Origin: JAVBKX01 sp031553835
GTDB taxonomy: Bacteria > Bacteroidota > Bacteroidia > Bacteroidales > Azobacteroidaceae
Length of the DNA stretch: 64,000 nt
Direction of reading: 5' to 3'
Assembly: GCA_031553835.1 (NCBI GenBank)
Contig: JAVBKX010000007.1
Coordinates: 98,272-162,271, forward strand
Within the stretch, counting starts at the first letter, position 1; each line of letters opens with the position of its first letter. A program made the position numbers and the translations under genes. Shown piece after piece: positions 1 through 8,056 of this stretch. The notes under the pieces were generated by a model. It was not told the origin of the DNA and made no database searches. It worked only from the letters and a program-made list of their open reading frames with translations.

Positions 1-359
1 TCCGGTTATATACAGTATTAACCGACCCATTTGCAAAAGCTATATTCATGATGTTTATTTGCAGTGAAGTACACCCATTCAACGATGGAAACGGAAGAGT
101 TTCCAGAATCATGATGAATGCAGAATTAGTAAAAGGCGGTCGGACTCGTATCATTGTACCAACTGTTTTTCGGGAAGATTATTTGCTTTCGCTAAGACGA
201 CTTTCCCGAAATAATGACCCCTCTGTATATATTCGAGTAATGGAGAAACTGCAATTATTCAGCACTCACATTGTCGGAGATAGCTTTGCTGATGCGTTCA
301 GATTCTTAAAAGAGAGCGATGCTTTTGAGGAACCGGAAACAGGAAGATTAAAGTTTTAA
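1..359 (+). CDS. Fic/DOC family protein, C-terminal part (5' truncated)
   Basis: The reading frame is open to the left edge of the window (first full codon at base 3), so the start lies outside. The visible part carries the Fic catalytic motif HPFNDGNGRVSR, matching HxFx(D/E)GNGRxxR, whose His and Gly/Asn/Arg residues bind the nucleotide and catalyse AMP (or other nucleotide monophosphate) transfer to protein hydroxyls. What follows is the usual helical end of a Fic domain and a short tail. Fic proteins act as toxins, effectors or regulators; the target cannot be read here. It is followed about 110 bases later by an AlbA-type regulator gene on the same strand, typical of Bacteroidota accessory islands. 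The family is clear; the role is unknown. Confidence 0.9.
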   Translation, partial: RLYTVLTDPFAKAIFMMFICSEVHPFNDGNGRVSRIMMNAELVKGGRTRIIVPTVFREDYLLSLRRLSRNNDPSVYIRVMEKLQLFSTHIVGDSFADAFRFLKESDAFEEPETGRLKF

Positions 360-469
360 CGAATTACCATGGCTACCGTAAAATCAACAGCCATATTGTT
401 CTACTACTGAAAAAGAATTAATAGGGATGTTAGGATAAATGAGTATTTTTGTGCTAAATACAATGATAT

Positions 470-1996
470 ATGATTTCAAAAGACCAACTAAAAGGATTAC
501 TTGCTGATATTGAGAATGAATGTGTTGAAAGAACGATATCAACAACAAATACAGATAAATTTGCGAAAGCTGTTTGTGCTTTTGCAAATGACCTATCCAA
601 TAAGAAGCAACCCGGTTATCTTATGGTTGGCGCTCATGATGATGGCTCATTAAACGGGTTAAAGGTTACCGATGAATTATTAAGAAATTTAGCAGGACTG
701 CGTGCTGATGGGAATATACAGCCAAAACCGGCCTTGATGGTAGAGAAAGTTTCTTTCCCTGAAGGTGATCTTGCTGTAGTTGAAGTTCAGCCGAGCAAAA
801 TTACGCCTGTCAAATATAAAGGAGTAACCTATGTCCGTATTGGGGCTAGAAAGAGTGAAGCCAACGAAGAAGAGGAACGGATTCTTCGTGAAAAAAGCGA
901 AGTAAAATCTCCGACATTTGATACTACTCCCTGTCTACACAGCTCTATTGACGATCTGGATTTAGACTTATTCAAAAAGGAATACTTGCCCAAATTTGTT
1001 AATGCTGAGATCTTGGTAGGAGATAAACGGGATATTATACAACAGCTGGCATCGTTAAAGCTATTTGATATTGCGCAGAATTGTCCTACAGTTGCAGGTG
1101 TTCTGTTGATCGGCAAAGATCCGAAGCACGTTCTTTTTGGATCATACATCCAGTATGTAGAGTTTGCAGGAAAGAAGATAACATCCAGAGTGGTAAATGA
1201 GAGGCAATTTTCAGGCAATCTTATCACTCTGTTGAAGGAAATAGATTATTTTATCAAATACACAATTCAGAAGCAACGTCCAGTATTTGTCACGGTTTTA
1301 CGGGAAGAAATGAAAATCAACTATCCGTATGAAGCAATTAGAGAGTTAGCGATGAATCTCATTATGCACCGCAATTATCAGACAAATGCACCTGCCCGAT
1401 TTTATGAATATTCCGATAGAATTGAAATGGATAATCCGGGTAGCCTTTACGGTAAAGTACAACCCGAAAATTTCCCGAATGTAAATGACTATCGTAATCC
1501 GGTCATTGCTGAAGCGATGAAAGTACTTGGTTATGTGAATCGTTTCAACCGTGGAATCAGCATGGTGCAAGAAATACTGGAAGAAAACAAGAATGGTCTG
1601 GCCATTTTTGATTTTAATGATATATCCACTTTTAAGGTAACAGTTATGAATGCTGATACTGAACTTGCAAGTGGTACAGAAAAAGATACAGAAGATGGTA
1701 CAGAAAATGAAGTTCAAAAAACTAATAAACAGAAAGATATAAAACAACAAGGTGGTGCAGATAGAATAAGTGATACAGAAAAAGATACAGAAAGTGATAC
1801 AGAAAATATAACAGTACGAGAAAAAGAAATTATAGCTCTGATAAAGAAAGATAAGACTGTATCAAGAAACATAATTGCTGAAAAATTAGGAATAGGTACA
1901 GCTACTGTTTCCCGGGATATTGATTCTCTTAAAGAAAAAGGTATTTTAGAACGTATTGGAGGAGATAAAGGCGGGTACTGGAAAATAAAACAATAA
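470..1996 (+). CDS. AlbA_2/Schlafen-type putative transcriptional regulator with C-terminal winged helix
   Basis: This 508-residue protein has an AlbA_2 (divergent AAA-4, Schlafen-like) domain at about residues 15-130, including GYLMVGAHDDGSLNGL, which resembles the family's nucleotide-contacting strand. A GHKL/HATPase_c_4-like segment around residues 285-375 contains AIRELAMNLIMHRNY (N-box-like) and RIEMDNPGSLYG. A low-complexity linker rich in DTEKDTE/GTEN repeats (about 400-450) leads to a winged helix (about 455-508, TATVSRDIDSLKEKG). Proteins of this build are annotated as DNA-binding regulators, often on mobile elements. The next gene starts 3 bases after the stop, so the two are very probably co-transcribed. 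The regulatory target is unknown. Confidence 0.85.
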   Translation: MISKDQLKGLLADIENECVERTISTTNTDKFAKAVCAFANDLSNKKQPGYLMVGAHDDGSLNGLKVTDELLRNLAGLRADGNIQPKPALMVEKVSFPEGDLAVVEVQPSKITPVKYKGVTYVRIGARKSEANEEEERILREKSEVKSPTFDTTPCLHSSIDDLDLDLFKKEYLPKFVNAEILVGDKRDIIQQLASLKLFDIAQNCPTVAGVLLIGKDPKHVLFGSYIQYVEFAGKKITSRVVNERQFSGNLITLLKEIDYFIKYTIQKQRPVFVTVLREEMKINYPYEAIRELAMNLIMHRNYQTNAPARFYEYSDRIEMDNPGSLYGKVQPENFPNVNDYRNPVIAEAMKVLGYVNRFNRGISMVQEILEENKNGLAIFDFNDISTFKVTVMNADTELASGTEKDTEDGTENEVQKTNKQKDIKQQGGADRISDTEKDTESDTENITVREKEIIALIKKDKTVSRNIIAEKLGIGTATVSRDIDSLKEKGILERIGGDKGGYWKIKQ

Positions 1997-1999
1997 ACT

Positions 2000-2686
2000 A
2001 TGGACCTCAACAAGATTTCGGAAGACCATATCATGTATATCGTAATAGCTATTATTGCTCTTGCGATTGCCGTATTTATACGATTCATTTGTATTAATAG
2101 CGGCTATGATACCGGAACAGCCAATCTTGTTTTTATTATTGTTTTGGGTATTGAAACAGTTCTGTATCTCATATTGATAAAAACAATTATCAAATTCATC
2201 AAGTTAGCGAGTCGTCGGAAAAATAACAAAAATATTAGTGCAGGAGAAAATGTTTCTGCTGAAGAAAGCGTTCATGACCGCATTGTTAAGGAGAAATTTG
2301 AAAAATCCATTGCTGACTTTTGCGAATATACTCAAAAGGCTTTCGGAAAATATATCACAGCCGTAGAATTGAAAAAATTATGCAATTATATTGATTTGTT
2401 TGCACGGGAGCAATCTTTTGAAAATATCGATCCGGTACAAACTCCTTCCCGCCAAATAAGCAATAATGACCTGTACCATTACGGGTGGAATTTGTGGAAT
2501 CACTTCAAAAAGAATCACCAAGACCAGCGACAAGATTATGTGGTTAATTGGCTTAAAGCTGTTTTTGCCAACCTTAACGAAGTAGAATTTTCTACTATCA
2601 AAGGAAAACTAACTATCCACGATTCCAAATGTAAAATAAGCCTGCAAAAAAATATTCCTGATTACCTCCGGTTCCTTAAAGAGTAG
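2000..2686 (+). CDS. Hypothetical membrane protein with two N-terminal helices
   Basis: I do not recognise a named family. The 228-residue product begins with two hydrophobic segments (about residues 11-32 and 40-66), followed by a basic stretch (RRKNNKN) consistent with a cytoplasmic C-terminal domain of about 150 residues. That domain is mixed charged and aromatic, with a Tyr/Trp-rich motif (LYHYGWNLWNHFKKNH). It sits 3 bases after the AlbA-type regulator, so it is probably its operon partner: a membrane component of a small accessory module. Any sensing or anchoring role is inference from position only. Confidence 0.65.
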   Translation: MDLNKISEDHIMYIVIAIIALAIAVFIRFICINSGYDTGTANLVFIIVLGIETVLYLILIKTIIKFIKLASRRKNNKNISAGENVSAEESVHDRIVKEKFEKSIADFCEYTQKAFGKYITAVELKKLCNYIDLFAREQSFENIDPVQTPSRQISNNDLYHYGWNLWNHFKKNHQDQRQDYVVNWLKAVFANLNEVEFSTIKGKLTIHDSKCKISLQKNIPDYLRFLKE

Positions 2687-2977
2687 TTTATTTTCCCCTT
2701 ATAGATTGCCTCACTTCATCCCAAAGTGAGTTTTTTTATTTCGTTACCCCTGAATTTTGGAGATGAATCGGAGATTTATCCGGTTTTACTGCCTTATGCT
2801 ATCCTATTCAATATCCTGAAAATAAAAGCATTAATCATTTTTGTCTTTAGAGATGAAAAAGAGATGACTTGCCATATTTTGCAATAATTCATCTCCGAAG
2901 AATCTCCTTCTTTATTCGCACTCGAATTGTGCACGAGGCACGATTGAAAATTTTTGTCAAACTAAAATTTCAAGAGT

Positions 2978-3289
2978 ATGAAATTAGAAGAATTAATGTC
3001 GCTTGGCGGAAACTTAAGTGTATCTGTCAGTTTAAAAGAACTCCGTGCATGGCACGATGAGTTAGTTAACTCTACCGGGAATAATCGGCAACCTGATAAA
3101 CCTCCCGTTCAGGAAGAATTATTAACCCGTAGGGAAGTGTTGAAAATGCTTGGTATCGATTCCTCAACTTTATGGCGTTGGGCGAAGACGGGGTATCTGG
3201 TTCCTTTCAATTTTGGAGGACAAAAAAGGTATAAAGCCTCCGATATTTTGGAACTTGTTGAGGGTAAAAAGAAAGGAAGTAACCGATGA
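2978..3289 (+). CDS. Helix-turn-helix (MerR/HTH_17, excisionase-like) DNA-binding protein
   Basis: This is a 103-residue protein. Residues about 45-97 form an HTH_17-type domain: LLTRREVLKMLGIDSSTLWR, then WAKTGYLVPFNFGGQKRY and a closing helix. The N-terminal 40 residues are a separate short helical region. Small proteins with this domain act as excisionases or regulators on Bacteroidota integrative elements, which fits the accessory setting. No integrase is seen next to it. The upstream 290 bases contain no gene. A 34-codon reading frame overlaps its stop codon but is not convincing. Confidence 0.75.
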   Translation: MKLEELMSLGGNLSVSVSLKELRAWHDELVNSTGNNRQPDKPPVQEELLTRREVLKMLGIDSSTLWRWAKTGYLVPFNFGGQKRYKASDILELVEGKKKGSNR

Positions 3290-3483
3290 AAGAGAAACAC
3301 AGTAGATCTCGACGTTTTAGCGGAGCAAGATACTGTTTAAAAAAGCAAGTTTCAGGGGTATTTTTATTGTTTATTAACATTCTCCGCTTATAAAGTGATT
3401 TGTCATTCCGATTGAAGAGAAATAAGCAGAATACTCCAGCTCCGGAATATTAGTTTATCGGAGTAGCGAAGATATTAAAATAT

Positions 3484-3491
3484 TATCTTTG
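3484..3491 (+). promoter_or_regulatory. Promoter -7 element TATCTTTG for the candidate small RNA
   Basis: The sequence matches the Bacteroidota -7 consensus TAnnTTTG exactly. No protein gene follows on this strand for nearly 900 bases. A structured segment with a terminator begins within about 15 bases, which is why this is read as the promoter of a short untranslated RNA. Confidence 0.5.
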
Positions 3492-3496
3492 TAGTC

Positions 3497-3573
3497 ACCA
3501 AGAAACCGATGTTGTTTATTTCATCAGTACCGGTTATCTACAGTAGCCCTGCAGACGTGGGGCTACATTTTTT
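3497..3573 (+). ncRNA. Candidate small RNA of about 75 nt with terminator hairpin
   Basis: It begins a few bases after an exact TAnnTTTG promoter element. It contains a first stem-loop (AACC at 3504-3507 with GGTT at 3532-3535, plus GATG with CATC inside). A second, perfect 7-bp stem follows (GTAGCCC 3543-3549 with GGGCTAC 3560-3566, 10-nt loop), followed by ATTTTTTC. Promoter, stem and T-run in 90 bases, without a reading frame, is the layout of a small regulatory RNA. An attenuator for something farther downstream is possible, but the next gene is on the other strand. The transcription start is an estimate. Confidence 0.4.
3543..3573 (+). terminator. Intrinsic terminator-like hairpin
   Basis: GTAGCCC and GGGCTAC form a 7-bp perfect stem around a 10-nt loop, directly followed by a run of six T. 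It closes the candidate small RNA. Confidence 0.55.
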
Positions 3574-3740
3574 CTGTAGGTATTGTTCATCAAAAATAGT
3601 ATTGTTTTTATACAAAGCATAAATCCATACCAGGAGTTTTCTTTCCAATAATGTAAAACCTGCCGCTTAACTTTTTGTCCGGAAAAAGGTAGGATATTCA
3701 CCTCTTTCACAATGGAACAGAGGACGTTTCTTATTAGAGA

Positions 3741-4154
3741 TTACGTAGTCTCACACTTCGGTAAAACATCCCGTAATGTTTTCACGTAATATATGAATTG
3801 ATGCGTGTTTAGATGAATGTTTTCACCATCGGAATACAAAAGATGAATCAGGTTATCTATGTATTCAAATAAAAACTCATCTAAAATTTCGGCAAATTCC
3901 GTAGGAGAAAGTTCTTCTGTGAAAAAATTGTTGAGCGGTTCTAAATTTATTGACTTTGGTTTTTCATTCACGTAACGTTCCCTTAAATGCTGTATAAATT
4001 CCTCTTCAGAAATCGGTTCGGAATTTGTTGATTGAGGTTTATTCTGCCCGAAACGGTTCTTCAAAAATTCTAAAAATTCTTTATCGGGAAGCCTGTCAAT
4101 AAATGATTTATCGAGTACTTCTGAATTTGTTGTTACTTCTTGTAAATTTTCCAT
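3741..4154 (-). CDS. Hypothetical acidic protein, 137 residues
   Basis: I do not recognise the family. The product has no signal peptide or membrane segment and is rich in Glu, Asp, Leu and Phe. Two neighbouring segments look like an internal duplication: residues about 27-48 (FLEFLKNRFGQNKPQ) and 52-73 (FIQHLRERYVNEKPK) align with shared spacing and the same SxN(S/L)EP ending. The C-terminal half is predicted helical by eye. It is transcribed away from the MNT-HEPN gene; a TATATTTG element on its strand at 4286-4293 would give a leader of about 130 nt containing a GCCTG/CAGGC hairpin. The role is unknown. Confidence 0.6.
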   Translation of the reverse strand: MENLQEVTTNSEVLDKSFIDRLPDKEFLEFLKNRFGQNKPQSTNSEPISEEEFIQHLRERYVNEKPKSINLEPLNNFFTEELSPTEFAEILDEFLFEYIDNLIHLLYSDGENIHLNTHQFIYYVKTLRDVLPKCETT

Positions 4155-4285
4155 GATAGTCCGTATTAAGCCTGATTGATTAACCAGGCGAAGATTAATA
4201 ATAAATTAAGTTTTGATTATCTGCATTCTATAAACCTTAACCGATTGTACGGACTGACAATACGGATAAAAACAGAACGTTACGA

Positions 4286-4293
4286 CAAATATA
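4286..4293 (-). promoter_or_regulatory. Possible -7 promoter element (TATATTTG, minus strand)
   Basis: Read on the minus strand this is an exact TAnnTTTG match about 130 bases upstream of the 137-residue hypothetical gene. The leader it implies contains the hairpin GCCTG/CAGGC near 4170-4189. It is a weak call because the region is AT-rich. Confidence 0.3.
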
Positions 4294-4335
4294 CAAATTG
4301 CTCCGGAATGTTAAATACTTTTTCCGGTTTTTTCC

Positions 4336-4343
4336 TAACTTTG
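4336..4343 (+). promoter_or_regulatory. Promoter -7 element TAACTTTG of the MNT-HEPN gene
   Basis: Exact TAnnTTTG match 33 bases before the ATG of the MNT-HEPN gene, a normal leader length for Bacteroidota promoters. Confidence 0.55.
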
Positions 4344-4376
4344 TGTTTTTAATTTCTTAGAAATAAACGAATTCTT

Positions 4377-5279
4377 ATGAAGAAGTCCATCGCATATTTG
4401 CCTAAGCAAAAGCAGGAAGAACTGAATTTTCTTGTCGATTTGATACGGAAACGGATTCCGCATGCCGAAATGATTATTCTTTACGGAAGTTATGCCCGGA
4501 ACAAATATGTGGACTATGACGAAAAATTCGAATTCGGAAAACTTCAATTTTACGTAAGCGATTACGATATTTTGGTTGTTTCCAGTGGAGTGTCCGACAG
4601 CAGCGTAGGAAAAGTATTGGATAATATCGAAGCGATTTATTACAAGCAAGCCAAAGACCCGGATAGACAACCTCCGATACAGTTCATTAACGATGATATA
4701 AAGAAGTTGAACAAAGACCTTTCAGAAGGAAGATATTTTTATACCCAAGTGAAAGAAGAAGGAATTATACTTTATGACAGTGGAAAATTCAAGCTTGCCC
4801 GAAAAAGAAAACTTCATTATGATGAAATAAAACAACAGGCAGAAGAATATTTTAAGGAAAAGTTCAGAAGAGGAAATGAATTTCTTTTAGGAGCAGAATT
4901 ATTTAATGAAAGAAATTGTTTTCAAATGGCTTCTTTTAACCTTCATCAAGCTTGTGAGAATTTTTATTATGCAATTCGCTTAGTTTTCACTCAAGAAAAT
5001 AATAAACAACACAATCTCTCCAAACTTTCAGGTTCTGTCAAAAAATATTCGGAAGAATTAATGTTCGTTTTTCCCCGGGATACCAAAGAAGAAGAACGCC
5101 TTTTTGCATTGATAAAAGCTGCTTATGTCGAAGGACGGTATAATCCCGATTTTCTGGTGACGAAGGAGGATATTGATGCGTTGGTTCCGAAGGTGGAGAT
5201 GTTGAGGGATATAACGAAGAGGATTTGTGAGGAGAGGATAAGGGAATATGAGGTGTCCTTAAACCAAAAAATTAAATAA
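4377..5279 (+). CDS. Nucleotidyltransferase-HEPN fusion protein (MNT-HEPN type)
   Basis: The N-terminal domain is a minimal nucleotidyltransferase: GSYAR at residues 37-41, then SDYDILVV at 61-68 giving the DxD-type metal-binding pair. Residues about 150-290 look like a HEPN domain (helical, with FNLHQACENFYYAIRLVF and later charged helices). In two-gene MNT/HEPN modules the nucleotidyltransferase is the antitoxin that modifies the HEPN ribonuclease; here both are in one 300-residue chain, a form seen in Bacteroidota. I cannot confirm the HEPN RxxxxH nuclease motif, so it may be a non-nuclease version. It has its own promoter element 33 bases upstream and no obvious partner gene. Confidence 0.8.
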   Translation: MKKSIAYLPKQKQEELNFLVDLIRKRIPHAEMIILYGSYARNKYVDYDEKFEFGKLQFYVSDYDILVVSSGVSDSSVGKVLDNIEAIYYKQAKDPDRQPPIQFINDDIKKLNKDLSEGRYFYTQVKEEGIILYDSGKFKLARKRKLHYDEIKQQAEEYFKEKFRRGNEFLLGAELFNERNCFQMASFNLHQACENFYYAIRLVFTQENNKQHNLSKLSGSVKKYSEELMFVFPRDTKEEERLFALIKAAYVEGRYNPDFLVTKEDIDALVPKVEMLRDITKRICEERIREYEVSLNQKIK

Positions 5280-5670
5280 ATACATATTATTATAATAATT
5301 TATAAATATTTACTAATTTTGAAGACAACAATAAATGCCATTATTCTTTTTGGACATAATATATTATGTATCCTTATGCATCTATTTATGGATTGGTTAC
5401 AAGTAAACGAGCTGTGAGAATCATATTTAAAAATGTATATTTTTAAACCATTATTCAAAAGAAAAGTCAAATCTTAAAAAACTACAATACCTTGTAAATT
5501 GATAAAACAAAAATAGTATAAGAAAATAAGATGACGGAAAAACCGCCACAACATATGAAACAGAATCACAACTGTTCTCTAAAAAATGTGAAAAGGAGAC
5601 AACCTTGATATAAAAACAGTCAAGACCTGTAAAGACTAAAGAGCAGGAGTAAATCTTAAATTATTGCCTT
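5280..5670. other. AT-rich gap without genes upstream of the Cys-rich peptide operon
   Basis: No reading frame of note. A TAATTTTG element at 5314-5321 could be the -7 box of the downstream operon, giving a leader of roughly 340 nt. The base composition is clearly more AT-rich than the housekeeping genes of the window and continues so through the next three genes, suggesting transferred DNA. Confidence 0.5.
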
Positions 5671-5859
5671 ATGAATACTGATAAAATTATTTTGCCTATT
5701 ATAGGTTTAGGTTTCGTTGCAGTAATATCCTTGCTTGATTTCCAACAAAAATGCATACGAGATGGCAATGTGTTTTCTTCGGAAATTGAAGTAATAAGTG
5801 CATGTGACGCTTGTCAATGTTGTGTAGGTTGTATTGACACACAAGAAAATGATAAATAA
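5671..5859 (+). CDS. Small Cys-rich peptide, candidate radical SAM substrate
   Basis: This 62-residue product has a hydrophobic N-terminal stretch (about residues 6-22, IILPIIGLGFVAVISLL) and a cysteine cluster near the C-terminus (Cys45, 48, 50, 51 and 54 in ACDACQCCVGC) followed by a short polar tail. An extra Cys is at 28. The next gene, a radical SAM/SPASM enzyme, starts inside its last codons (4-base scale overlap), so the two are translationally coupled. This is the arrangement of a ribosomally made, post-translationally modified peptide (RiPP) precursor and its modifying enzyme. I do not recognise the leader as a known RiPP family; a Cys-rich membrane peptide unrelated to maturation is the alternative. 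Confidence 0.6.
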   Translation: MNTDKIILPIIGLGFVAVISLLDFQQKCIRDGNVFSSEIEVISACDACQCCVGCIDTQENDK

Positions 5860-6838
5860 TGCAACAATAATAACGAATACAGAATGTAACAATTCTTGTA
5901 CGTGGTGCTTAGCTAAGTCATCTTTGAAAAACACATATAGGATGTCCGATGATAATTTTGATAGAGTATTGTCTATGTTAAAACAACTAGGATGTAAGTA
6001 TGTGTTTTTCATGGGTGGTGAGCCTACCCTAAATCCTATGTTGCCAACTTTCATAAAAAAAGCTATAGATAATAATATTGAACGGATTTATATTATTAGT
6101 AATGGTAGTGGTTTTACAAAGAGTTTTTTTGAAAGTATTAGAGGATATAGAGAATTTCTAATTTTAAATGTGTCTCTACATGGCTCTACGCCAAGTATTC
6201 ATGACGGGATAACATGTACGGAAGGAAGTTTTGATAGTTTGATCTCTGGTGTGAAACTGGCAAAAGAAGAAAAATTCCACATCAATATACAAACAACTCT
6301 GTGTCAGCAAAATCAAAATGATATGTTCAATGTCTTGAAATTAATGGAAGCATTAAAGGTAGGTAATATATTTATCAGTTACTGTCGCAAACCTATAAAT
6401 GCTTCTTTTAATAAAAATGATTTTTTATCAATCAAAATGTTTAGTGAGAAAGTTGCTAATCTCATCAATAGTTGTTCAGAGAATATTAAAATATCTGTTG
6501 GGCCATCATTGCCTATTTGTAAACTTTCAAAATCTTTTGTCGAATTGTTGAAAAAAAATAGAATTCAGTTCAATAGAGGATGTGGAATATTAGGACATGA
6601 GGTTATTATTGATGCTCAAGGAAATCTCTTATTGTGTACTCACTTGGATAACATTGTTTTAGGGAATATCAATACAATTGATGACTTTACACAATTTATT
6701 GAAGGAATTGATGCGAATGTTAAGCAGCCCATGAGAAAATATCCAATGAAAAAATGCAATAATTGTATGGATAAAAAATTGTGCATAGGTGGTGGATGTC
6801 CAATTTTATGGCTTGATAATTATGGGGAAAATTTGTAA
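5849..6838 (+). CDS. Radical SAM/SPASM domain protein, probable peptide-modifying enzyme
   Basis: The N-terminus has the [4Fe-4S]-SAM motif CxxxCxxC (CNNSCTWC, residues 13-20) and a GGEP motif near residues 55-58, both diagnostic of radical SAM enzymes. The C-terminus has a SPASM/twitch-type cysteine set: Cys245 before a GNLLLC strand, then CNNCMDKKLCIGGGC (about 303-317), binding auxiliary Fe-S clusters. SPASM enzymes typically modify peptides or protein side chains (thioether, C-C or epimer products). ATG at 5849 is chosen over an in-frame TTG 15 bases earlier because it overlaps the peptide gene's stop as coupled genes do. The next gene overlaps its end. The product is inferred to act on the Cys-rich peptide just upstream. 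Confidence 0.85.
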   Translation: MINNATIITNTECNNSCTWCLAKSSLKNTYRMSDDNFDRVLSMLKQLGCKYVFFMGGEPTLNPMLPTFIKKAIDNNIERIYIISNGSGFTKSFFESIRGYREFLILNVSLHGSTPSIHDGITCTEGSFDSLISGVKLAKEEKFHINIQTTLCQQNQNDMFNVLKLMEALKVGNIFISYCRKPINASFNKNDFLSIKMFSEKVANLINSCSENIKISVGPSLPICKLSKSFVELLKKNRIQFNRGCGILGHEVIIDAQGNLLLCTHLDNIVLGNINTIDDFTQFIEGIDANVKQPMRKYPMKKCNNCMDKKLCIGGGCPILWLDNYGENL

Positions 6839-7604
6839 AAAAAGTTGGAATTTTTGCAAACTAAAAACAATTCTGTTATCTTACAAAACTTTCATTGCGA
6901 AATACTTAACTAATATTAAAGTATATATCATCGGTTTTCTTGTAAAATTATTTAAATCTATATTTCAAAAAAATTGGATTGTAAAATTAACAAAAAACAT
7001 AAAAAAATATTTTATGCCTTTTGTTAAGGAATTATTAAAACCTATCGTAATTGTTACTGGAGTTAGTGCTGCCATTGCTTTATATAGTTATAATAATAAC
7101 AATGATCGAGAAAGAAAAACCGCGACAATAGAATATTTTAATGGATTTTATGATATATTGGATGCGACGGATAAGCAACTACTTGATACCATCAATTTTT
7201 ATGGATTAAAAGGAAAAAACTATATATTAGATTCAGATACTTTAGAGAATATTCTAAGTGACAACCCCGAATATAAAAGTCAATTGTATAAGTTAATGAC
7301 TTTCCTCAATTTATATGCCATAAGTTGTCAAGAAAAAATTTTTGAGGAAGAAACAGCATGGGCTGCATATTATTCTATTATTACACAGTCTACAAAAGCA
7401 TTAATTCCATATTTTGAAATTTTAGAAAAGGAAAGGGGACGACCAGGAGTTTGTTGGTTCTTACGTAATATGGTGCGTAGGTGGGAAATAGACCCTTCTT
7501 TTGGGCAAAAATTCAATTCAAAAATAAGAAAAATAAATTGTGAGACGGAAAAAATTATAAAAAAGAATAATATTGAAGACGAATCGACAATTATTTCACG
7601 ATAA
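6822..7604 (+). CDS. Membrane-anchored hypothetical protein (DUF4760-like helical domain)
   Basis: The ATG at 6822 overlaps the end of the radical SAM gene (stop at 6836-6838), so it is the third member of the same operon; an upstream in-frame start at 6789 is less likely. About 260 residues: a basic, amphipathic N-terminal region, a transmembrane helix around residues 65-90 (PIVIVTGVSAAIALYSY), then a helical soluble domain (RKTATIEYFNGFYDI, NLYAISCQEKIFEEE, GRPGVCWFLRNMVRRW). The arrangement of one helix followed by such a domain resembles DUF4760-type proteins, but I am not certain. It could export, anchor or sense the modified peptide. Confidence 0.6.
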   Translation: MGKICKKSWNFCKLKTILLSYKTFIAKYLTNIKVYIIGFLVKLFKSIFQKNWIVKLTKNIKKYFMPFVKELLKPIVIVTGVSAAIALYSYNNNNDRERKTATIEYFNGFYDILDATDKQLLDTINFYGLKGKNYILDSDTLENILSDNPEYKSQLYKLMTFLNLYAISCQEKIFEEETAWAAYYSIITQSTKALIPYFEILEKERGRPGVCWFLRNMVRRWEIDPSFGQKFNSKIRKINCETEKIIKKNNIEDESTIISR

Positions 7605-8012
7605 AAATATCTTAGTTGAAAAATCCTAAACTTTATCTGACTGTCAATAAGTATTTTCCATCTGCCATACAAATTAACACCTCAATAATAAACCATCAAG
7701 ACTAAACCTCCGGTTTTCGGAAATTTCTTCCTTTTCGTGCCTCAAAGAGTAAATTTTCGAAAAGTCTTGCTTTGTTTATTCTTTCGGCAGAAGAGGTGTA
7801 TAACAGATGAAAAAGGAGAAGATCATGAAAATTTGTGAGATATTTCTTGTTTTCCGATTTTGTTCAGATGCCATTTTTTCCAAAAATCACAAAATTTGCA
7901 TCCCAATCATATATTTTCGGAGTAAAAAATCAGCTAAATTTTCGACCATTTTTTGCAAGTCAATTCAAAATGCGGACAAAATGCGGACAAAAAATCAATT
8001 TCTTTAAAAAAG
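7605..8012. other. AT-rich gap at the edge of the accessory region
   Basis: Two overlapping reading frames of 66 codons run here (7807-8007 and 7835-8035), but their composition (Phe/Lys/Ile-rich, no family resemblance) fits AT-rich noncoding DNA. The stretch contains an 11-bp tandem duplication and lies directly before the terminator and 3' end of tRNA-Leu, so it may be the end of an integrated element. Confidence 0.45.
7970..7991. repeat. 11-bp direct repeat, two tandem copies
   Basis: ATGCGGACAAA occurs twice in tandem about 70 bases from the 3' end of the tRNA-Leu gene. Short direct repeats near a tRNA end can be integrase arm sites or duplication scars; neither can be proven here. Confidence 0.6.
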
Positions 8013-8056
8013 AAAAACATCTTAACTGTTTATAATCAACAAATTAAGATGTTTTT
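8013..8056. terminator. Palindromic terminator downstream of tRNA-Leu
   Basis: AAAAACATCTTAA (8013-8025) and TTAAGATGTTTTT (8044-8056) form a 13-bp perfect stem with an 18-nt loop. It lies 5 bases beyond the 3' end of the minus-strand tRNA and has a T-run on the exit side in both directions, so it can end transcription both ways. Confidence 0.7.

Larger units (their letters stand above)
3290..3740. other. Intergenic stretch without a protein gene, containing a probable small RNA unit
   Basis: No convincing reading frame is found here. It holds an exact TATCTTTG promoter element, a two-hairpin sequence ending in a T-run (listed separately), and then AT-rich sequence reaching the stop codon of the convergent gene. 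The stretch lies between an excisionase-like gene and a hypothetical gene on the opposite strand. Confidence 0.6.

Noticed and set aside
3286..3390. 34-codon reading frame overlapping the HTH gene's stop (ATGA)
   Set aside because: Overlap is suggestive, but the product is short, basic and unlike anything known, and the frame ends where noncoding structure begins.
7807..8035. Two overlapping 66-codon frames before tRNA-Leu
   Set aside because: Composition is that of AT-rich noncoding DNA; one runs into the terminator stem.
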